In this document: positions 61,401 to 64,000 of the stretch, one piece after another
Layout: every line of letters starts with the position of its first letter
Position numbering within the stretch: position 1 is the first letter of the stretch
NCBI RefSeq assembly: GCF_000003815.2
Contig: NC_049990.1
Span: forward strand, 5,926,635-5,990,634
Direction of reading: 5' to 3'
Origin: Branchiostoma floridae
Lineage: Eukaryota; Chordata; Leptocardii; Amphioxiformes; Branchiostomatidae
Length of the DNA stretch: 64,000 nucleotides
Notes under the pieces: generated by a model
What the model was told of the DNA's origin: nothing
The model's input: the letters and a program-made list of their open reading frames with translations, nothing else
Databases searched by the model: none
Made by a program: the position numbers and the translations under genes

Positions 61401-63251
61401 GTGGATAGTAACGTAAGTTCTACTACAAACATGTTTTATCGTCAAGTTTTATCGACTATTATCGGGGTTTGTCGTCAAGACTGACAGACAGTAGTCGTAT
61501 TGTCTAGACTTTATGTATTCTTCCGTAGTATCCTCCGTGAGCATATATACACACGTCATAGAGATCTGAAGACCTCTAGATGTCTGAAAGCTCCTGAAAT
61601 GCAAATAACTGCCGCGGTATGCCTTCATCTTGGTGTCCCTAAAGCCGGGTTCACACGTGCTTAATACTGACCGACAATGGTAGTATCGTCAGGTCAGAAG
61701 TTATGTATTCTTCTGATATTGTCCTCTGTGAGCATATATACAGACGTACTAGAGATCATAAGACCTCTAGATGTCCACAAACGTCTGATATACGATTCAC
61801 TGAAATGCAAGTAGCTGCCGCGGTATGCCTACATTTTGGTGTCCTTAAAACCGGGTTCACACTGATCCATATGGGGCCCGTGTGGAATTCTTAGCCACTA
61901 CCGGTACACTGGGCTCCACGGGTGGCTGGAAAAACTGTAGAAATTGTACAAATATAGACACATAACATGCCAGAAGAGTTAGCTGTCCCAGGATTATGGT
62001 TCGCGACCAGCTAACTCTTCTGGCACGTTATCAGTCGATATTTGTCCAATTTCTACCATTTTTCCAGCAACCTGTGGAGCCTGGCAAAGGCTAAGACGTC
62101 CATACGGACGTAATACGAACCCACCATATCCATGTGACAGTCCCTGCGTGGCAGATATAGGAAAATATATCAAAGAAGGTTTAGACATTAGAAATTCCTC
62201 AAATGATTGTAAAAGCCTCCTATGATTGTAAGAAACTTATCCCATACTACGACGGGTGTGCCTAAATACCACAAACGACCACAAACGACTCGGAAATACC
62301 ACAAACGACTCTAGTATGCAGTGTATATGGGTCAAAGACCTTGTGTGGCGCTCTGGAGACATTGTTTACACATTTATGAATTTAAAAAACGCAGCAAGTC
62401 CTGCGTATTCACCAGTTATTTCGAGTAAGTCCGCCGGTTTCAAGATCGAAGCGATTCTGCGCTGTCAATGAATGCGTGCCTGCATTTGAGGCTGACAAAC
62501 ACTTAGTATACAAGTTTTATAAGTTGACTATGATAGAATAGTGCCATGCTATAATCTATGAACCAACAGCGTCCATAGTTTTATCGTCCTGTCGTCTATG
62601 GAGCCGTGGAAGGTATCGAGAACTTCCCCATGCAGACTCCTAGCACGGGCGATCCAACATGGCGGCCGAGAATCGCTTCGATCTTGAAACCGGCGGACTA
62701 ACTTGAAATAACTGGTGAATACGCAGGACTTGCTGCATTTTTTAAATTCATAAATATGTAAACAATGTCTCCAGAGCGCCACACAAGGTCTTTGACCCAT
62801 ATACACTGCATTTTAGAGTCGTTTGTGGTCGTTTGTGGTATTTCCGAGTCGTTTGTGGTCGTTTGTGGTATTTAGGCAGACCGATACTGGGACTCCTGTA
62901 TTAGTTAGATAAGCCTTAAGTTAAGCTATAGAACTGTATCTATGTAGATGCCATACTTTGTACCTCGTACAATTGTTGTGCAATAAAGTTCTTAACGTTT
63001 AAACGCTCTATTTCCTGATGTTTCACAGGAAGGAAAGCCCTATGAAGTGAAGTCGTACGACGTGAAACTGAACGGTCAGGGCGAGGCAGGTCATGACCCC
63101 GAAAGCGTGGCCATGACCGTGAACGCCACTGATAGGTCCGTGAGGGTCACGTGTCTGGGAGACGTGGAGGTTGAGGTGCGCGCGTGTAACACGGCCGGAT
63201 GTGGCCCGCCCACAAGAGGGGTCCTCAAGTTCTCCGGAGACGAACACATCA
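35538..63251 (+). CDS. Class II cytokine receptor-like gene (seven exons, right end open)
   Basis: Joined exons: 35538-35616, 48924-49080, 50077-50249, 53825-53991, 58041-58197, 61312-61412, 63029-63251. They give 352 complete codons with no stop and six GT-AG introns in phases 1,2,1,0,1,0, ending in phase 1. Residues 1-26 are a signal peptide. Residues about 34-136 form D1 with the class II signatures VTWTSTDLNHSLTW, YTVEC, W84, the cysteine pair C90/C98 around ENIT, RVSA, SSGWAVS and F131-RPAKD. Residues 137-244 form D2, opening TILSTP and closing with the paired C216 and C238 (YCLTA, then IVCVTTK), the second conserved class II disulfide. Residues 245 to about 350 form a third fibronectin III domain (PRNISLKPLP, VIVSW, then EVRACNTAGCGPP). 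Relatives are receptors for interferons and IL-10-family cytokines, and tissue factor. No membrane segment is reached, so whether it is a signalling chain, a decoy or a tissue factor-like protein is unknown. No paralogue name can be given. Confidence 0.85.
36241..36330. repeat. Small foldback, related copy
   Basis: GCTTGGATACCATACCCCA at the left and TTTGAGATCGGGC, GGGGTTTGGTAACCAGGC at the right match the 14835 element in order and spacing. Confidence 0.6.
36655..36823. repeat. Foldback with TTAGGCTC ends
   Basis: Arms TTTTTTGGTCGTTTTTATCG and CGATAAAAACGACTAAAAAA, with CTTTCTATTTTGT / ACAAAATAGAAA inside; about 50-bp centre. Confidence 0.85.
38232..38315. repeat. 84-bp hairpin
   Basis: AGCCTAAGTATCAGCCTGG, then TAGTTTACCGGGG, pair with CCCCGGTAAACTA and CCAGGCTGATACTTAGGCT around a short centre. 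Confidence 0.92.
39265..39625. repeat. Diverged foldback
   Basis: CAAATCTTTTTACGCTTTGT at the left pairs with ACAAAGCGTGAAAAGATTTT at 39595-39615. A related left arm (GACAATGTCAAATCTTTTTGC) is at 47700-47725. Confidence 0.55.
40555..40800 (+). mobile_element. LINE 3' end fragment
   Basis: A short frame reads FLPRTIVEWNLLSPSTV then SLDSFKERL, the C-terminal signature of L2/CR1/jockey-type LINE polyproteins, ending at a stop in GTTCAGTGTAG. The 3' UTR reads through CTGCTGCCGCGCCGCG. A second copy lies at 43450-43790. Confidence 0.72.
40835..41710. repeat. Segmental duplication flanking a 19-bp tandem array
   Basis: Two copies (40850-41223 and 41410-41710) share GCTATAAATTGACGTACAAG, AGTTGAAGATTTCC, CGATTGCTCGTGATAAAATA and TCATAATGATGCAACCAGCT. 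Between them lie ten near-identical copies of CACATACTAAATATGAAGA (41224-41413), a phrase present once in diverged form at 40857. Confidence 0.93.
41732..41908. mobile_element. MITE, CTCCAAGCAGATCC family (copy 3)
   Basis: Inverted ends TAGTCTCCAAGCAGACCCTA and TAGGGTCTGCTTGGAGACTA are perfect over 20 bp. ACGTTAGG flanks both sides, an exact 8-bp target duplication. Youngest-looking copy in the window. Confidence 0.92.
42683..42782. other. Assembly gap (100 N)
   Basis: A run of exactly 100 N inside receptor intron 1, probably a default-size gap of unknown true length. Confidence 1.
42955..43174. repeat. 220-bp foldback with CTCGGCCGAG core
   Basis: Arms ACCAGGACCACCATAAGCCC to TTTAGCTCGGCCGAGTTGTC pair with GACAACTCGGCCGAGCTAAA to the matching right end ACCAGGCCC complement; centre about 60 bp. 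Confidence 0.9.
43450..43790 (+). mobile_element. LINE 3' end fragment, second copy
   Basis: The frame ending at 43651 contains SRNSHDSNCQSYQPWIDV then SYFPRTIVEWNLLPPSTV and SLDNCNERL, a little longer than the 40555 copy and closely similar over the 3' UTR. 5'-truncated; no intact ORF. Confidence 0.75.
45028..45085. repeat. (GT)n microsatellite in a dispersed repeat
   Basis: A GT run within a minus-strand copy of the GTCTGTCTG/CTGCAGTACC repeat family. Confidence 0.85.
45160..45460 (-). mobile_element. tRNA-derived SINE, related copy
   Basis: The minus strand shows TCGGTAAGGCGTTTGG and GGGTTCAAAAC, then TTGTGTCCTTGGGAAATGCAC and TCACTTCACTCAGGTG, in the same order as the 54010 copy. Non-coding despite open frames on both strands. 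Confidence 0.7.
46212..46261. repeat. 17-bp tandem repeat, three copies
   Basis: GCGGCTCATACAATTAT repeated three times with no change. Confidence 0.92.
46375..46640 (+). repeat. Dispersed repeat copy with (CA)n expansion
   Basis: AAGTCGCTAGGAGGCCCAAA, TTCTTGAGTTATCGTGTTGAC and a final CTTCTCGGCAAAGGA match the 15555 family. The internal (CA)n has grown to about 90 bp (46500-46590). Confidence 0.75.
46965..47382. repeat. Long imperfect (CA)n tract
   Basis: About 420 bp of CA repeat broken by CG, TA and AA steps in irregular higher-order pattern. Long open frames on both strands (threonine/histidine and cysteine/valine) are artefacts. Confidence 0.97.
48419..48885. repeat. Tandem repeat upstream of receptor exon 2
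   Basis: Four partial copies share CATCTTTGACAGCTTCTT, GAAGTGGGACACAGTCTGC, ATGTATTCGTCTACC and CATGGCCTAATCTAAACTTC. The array ends 40 bp before the exon 2 acceptor. Confidence 0.9.
48924..49080 (+). CDS. Receptor exon 2: first half of D1
   Basis: The acceptor TTCCTTGCAG ends at 48923. The exon enters in phase 1 and leaves in phase 2 at donor GTTAGA (49081). It encodes the N-terminal beta strands of D1 with the class II pattern P-x-D-V-x-W-x-S ... L-x-W-x-P ... TYTVEC. The antisense frame is also open but has no family features. Confidence 0.85.
49081..50076 (+). other. Receptor intron 2
   Basis: A phase 2 intron of 996 bp. It contains one MITE-like remnant (about 49825-50020) with partial inverted ends TTCACGGTTTTCGCGG and CCGCGAACATTT ... 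TTTTTACAGTA. No coding signal otherwise. Confidence 0.75.
50077..50249 (+). CDS. Receptor exon 3: second half of D1
   Basis: The acceptor CTGATCTAG ends at 50076; the donor GTAAGT starts at 50250; phases 2 to 1. It encodes W-Q-T-V-L-G-C-E-N-I-T ... C, then ARVSA and SSGWAVSPDF-RPAKD. The C90/C98 pair and the F-x-P-x-x-D ending are class II hallmarks. The only open frame across the exon is the one that joins its neighbours. Confidence 0.88.
50308..50524. mobile_element. MITE, CACAGAAATTGGACT family
   Basis: Inverted ends of about 30 bp: ACTGTAATATCCGACACAG at the left and TGTGTTGGATATTACAGT at the right, with ATTGGACTCACC / GGTGAGTCCAAT inside. It carries a CRE-like TGACGTCA in the centre. 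It lies just after receptor exon 3. Confidence 0.85.
52447..52473. repeat. (TA)n run
   Basis: Simple TA repeat in receptor intron 3. Confidence 0.95.
53825..53991 (+). CDS. Receptor exon 4: first half of D2
   Basis: The acceptor CTGTCCACAG ends at 53824; the donor GTAAGA starts at 53992; phases 1 to 0. The split codon restores DTILSTP, the interdomain motif of the family. The exon carries VTVTCKLPI and ends ARYTLTWWKEGDNNT. Open reading past the donor to 54105 is intron and SINE sequence, not exon. Confidence 0.86.
54010..54245 (-). mobile_element. tRNA-derived SINE
   Basis: Read on the minus strand the head is tRNA-like: TCGGTAGCGCGTTGGGCTC (box A-like) then GAGTTTGAAACC (box B-like), followed by a body ending in AGTCAGGTGAACATGAGTA-type sequence. 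It lies just after receptor exon 4. A related copy is at 45160-45460. Confidence 0.7.
56170..56715. repeat. Tandem repeat interrupted by a MITE
   Basis: Copies sharing ATACCCAAACGCACAACGGTG, TTTTCCTGTCTCCACCGTTG and GACGCGTG begin near 56178, 56318 and 56685. The element at 56414-56623 is inserted within the array. Confidence 0.75.
56414..56623. mobile_element. MITE with ACTGTAAATGCA ends
   Basis: Inverted ends ACTGTAAATGCA and TGCATTTACAGT. The arms contain TTCGCGGTAGC- and AAACCACCGCGAAAATTT-type sequence. Related remnants appear at about 12644-12730, 31973-32036 and 49825-50020. Non-coding. Confidence 0.82.
58041..58197 (+). CDS. Receptor exon 5: second half of D2
   Basis: The acceptor AAACACACAG ends at 58040; the donor GTAAGA starts at 58198; phases 0 to 1. 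It encodes TTLTVEGLHPGTSYCLTA ... IVCVTTKER, with the two cysteines (C216, C238) that form the C-terminal disulfide of class II D2 domains. The polypyrimidine tract of the acceptor is weak. Confidence 0.86.
58283..58668 (+). repeat. Interstitial telomere-like (TTAGGG)n block
   Basis: About 385 bp of GGTTAGGGTTAGGG with variants (TTAAGGG, GTGAGGG, a GGGTAC sub-run near 58490-58514). It lies inside receptor intron 5, G-rich strand on plus. The density of variants suggests an old insertion. Confidence 0.93.
58921..59145. other. Assembly gap (225 N)
   Basis: A run of 225 N within receptor intron 5. Reading frames spanning it are meaningless. Confidence 1.
60638..60680. repeat. Perfect 20-bp hairpin
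   Basis: ACACAAACATTAGGGAGGCA at 60638-60657, a three-base loop AGT, then the exact complement at 60661-60680. It is preceded by a GAGCGAGC-rich stretch (60590-60627). Probably the collapsed remnant of an inverted-repeat element. Confidence 0.9.
61312..61412 (+). CDS. Receptor exon 6: first half of third FNIII domain
   Basis: The acceptor GTTTTTTTCAG ends at 61311; the donor GTAAGT starts at 61413; phases 1 to 0. It encodes PSEGPRNISLKPLP ... RDVIVSWVDSN, a standard fibronectin III A-B-C strand pattern. Confidence 0.82.
61505..61870. repeat. Tandem duplication in intron 6
   Basis: Two diverged copies (about 61512-61660 and 61702-61866) share GAGCATATATACA, GACCTCTAGATGTC, CTGCCGCGGTATGCC and CCGGGTTCACAC. 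Confidence 0.8.
61912..62081. mobile_element. 170-bp foldback (MITE-like)
   Basis: Inverted arms GGCTCCACGGGTGGCTGG and its mate ending CCTGTGGAGCC, with inner arms CCAGAAGAGTTAGCTG and CAGCTAACTCTTCTGG. The arms pair along most of their length around a loop of about 20 bases. Confidence 0.75.
62085..62996 (+). mobile_element. LINE 3' end, interrupted by another element
   Basis: Codons before the TGA at 62223-62225 read VADIGKYIKEGLDIRNSS, matching the end of the 33830 LINE. The 3' UTR resumes after the foldback at 62879 and ends GTGCAATAAAGTTC (about 62980-62993), again as in the 33830 copy. The inverted-repeat element at 62259-62878 sits inside its 3' UTR. Confidence 0.7.
62259..62878. mobile_element. 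Long-TIR foldback element
   Basis: About 200-bp arms in inverted orientation: TGCCTAAATACCACAAACG at the left and its complement ending TATTTAGGCA at the right, extending inward through GGTCAAAGACCTTGTG and the GAATTTAAAAAA segment. About 200 bp of unique centre. The motif ACCACAAACGA is repeated near each tip. No transposase ORF, so non-autonomous. No exact target duplication was seen. Confidence 0.82.
63029..63251 (+). CDS. Receptor exon 7: second half of third FNIII domain
   Basis: The acceptor GTTTCACAG ends at 63028; the donor GTAAGA starts at 63252; phases 0 to 1. It encodes EVKSYDVKLNG ... VEVRACNTAGCGPP, the C' to G strands of a fibronectin III domain, with two closely spaced cysteines in the F-G loop. 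The phase 1 exit predicts at least one more exon beyond the window. Confidence 0.83.
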
Positions 63252-63283
63252 GTAAGAATGAGCTATAATTGCAATTTCACTAA

Positions 63284-63432
63284 TCTCCAAGCAGATCCTA
63301 CGGTAGCATAAGATGGTATAAAAATGCTGTCAGAGGAGTAAAGCCGGCATAGAAGTGTGTCTGACCCCCGGCTATACTCCTTGGCCAACTTTGGTACTAT
63401 CTTATGGCACCGTAGGATCTTCTTGTAGATTT
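63284..63432. mobile_element. MITE, CTCCAAGCAGATCC family (copy 4)
   Basis: Inverted ends TAATCTCCAAGCAGATCC and GGATCTTCTTGTAGATT. The arms include GTAGCATAAGATGGTA and TACTATCTTATGGCAC. It follows receptor exon 7 by about 30 bp, in the next intron. Non-coding. Confidence 0.82.
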
Positions 63433-63717
63433 TGACTTGAATATTACTTACTTACCTCGCTGGGATGCCCGAACACCGGCTCCCGACCCTTTCCGCCTTG
63501 TCCACTTGAATATTAGGTTTTCTTTTAATGTTCCAAGTAACATATGATTGTCTAGGTATACACAATTCTATACCACTAGTGTCACTTATGTTACAATCTG
63601 CCATATATATTCTCCTTGTGCATACGAACATGCTTGAATCAGAGAATGTTGATGATTTCATGTACATATAGTTTTCCTATTTTCTAGGCCTCTTGTGAGA
63701 ATCTCCTTTTTGACTAT

Positions 63718-64000
63718 TAACACGAACTACACCTATCACGAACTATATCTATCATGGTCTGTATCTATCATGTACTATATCTATCATGGACTGTATTTAT
63801 CACTAACTGTATTTACCAAGATCAGAATCTATCATGAACTGTTCTTATCGTGAACCCTATTGCATCTATAACAAACTGCATCCATCACAAACTGTATCCA
63901 TCGCTGCCTACAGAATGTAAGATCTGGACCTCGATCGCCGTGCTCGTGTATCATCGCGAACTGTATTTATCACGAGCTGTATTTATCAAGTACTGTATCC
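63718..64000. repeat. 18-bp diverged tandem repeat at window end
   Basis: Units of the form TATCACGAACTGTATCTA repeat with substitutions to the end of the window (for example CTATCACGAACTATAT, CTATCATGGACTGTAT, TTATCACGAGCTGTAT). The array continues beyond the window. Confidence 0.8.

Larger units (their letters stand above)
61413..63028 (+). other. Receptor intron 6
   Basis: A phase 0 intron of 1.6 kb, almost entirely repeats: a tandem duplication, a foldback, a LINE 3' end and a long terminal-inverted-repeat element, described separately. Confidence 0.75.

Overview
This is eukaryotic nuclear DNA. Coding islands are small, introns are long with GT-AG borders, and inverted-repeat elements, LINE tails, tRNA-like SINEs and microsatellites are dense. 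The gene content (a heparan sulfate 6-O-sulfotransferase and a class II cytokine receptor-like gene) and the repeat style suggest an invertebrate chordate, most likely an amphioxus (Branchiostoma). That assignment is inference; the sequence itself does not name a species. Two assembly gaps are present (100 N at 42683 and 225 N at 58921).

Layout. (1) 1-17.3 kb: on the minus strand, what appears to be the large first intron of an HS6ST gene. Coding exon 1 is at 17291-17817 and the second coding exon is not in the window. The intron holds SINE, hAT-like and tandem repeat material. (2) 17.8-18.4 kb: a short divergent promoter region with ETS-, YY1- and CRE-like sites. (3) 18.4-20.5 kb, plus strand: a single-pass membrane protein of about 597 residues that I do not recognise. 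Its cytoplasmic part is about 55-60 copies of an acidic, proline-containing seven-residue repeat (consensus DPTDLQE) encoded by a 21-bp minisatellite, which runs on in decayed form past the stop codon. (4) 20.5-35.2 kb: gene-poor DNA with a (GA)n satellite cluster, three copies of a foldback family carrying GCACCGGTGC, and a LINE 3' end. (5) 35.5-63.3 kb and beyond, plus strand: a seven-exon gene, open at the right edge. It encodes a signal peptide, a two-domain module with the hallmarks of class II cytokine receptors (interferon/IL-10 receptor and tissue factor family) and a third fibronectin III domain. No transmembrane or cytoplasmic exon has been reached by the window end.

The receptor exons join perfectly in frame with intron phases 1,2,1,0,1,0 and end in phase 1. 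I recall the first six as the pattern of vertebrate class II cytokine receptor genes. The receptor and the heptad-repeat membrane protein are the two findings most worth follow-up. The rest is mostly mobile-element archaeology: several MITE families with visible inverted repeats and target duplications, nested insertions, a telomere-like (TTAGGG)n block in a receptor intron, and tRNA-derived SINEs, one with a core resembling the Deu domain. No CRISPR array, operon, rRNA or intact tRNA gene was seen.
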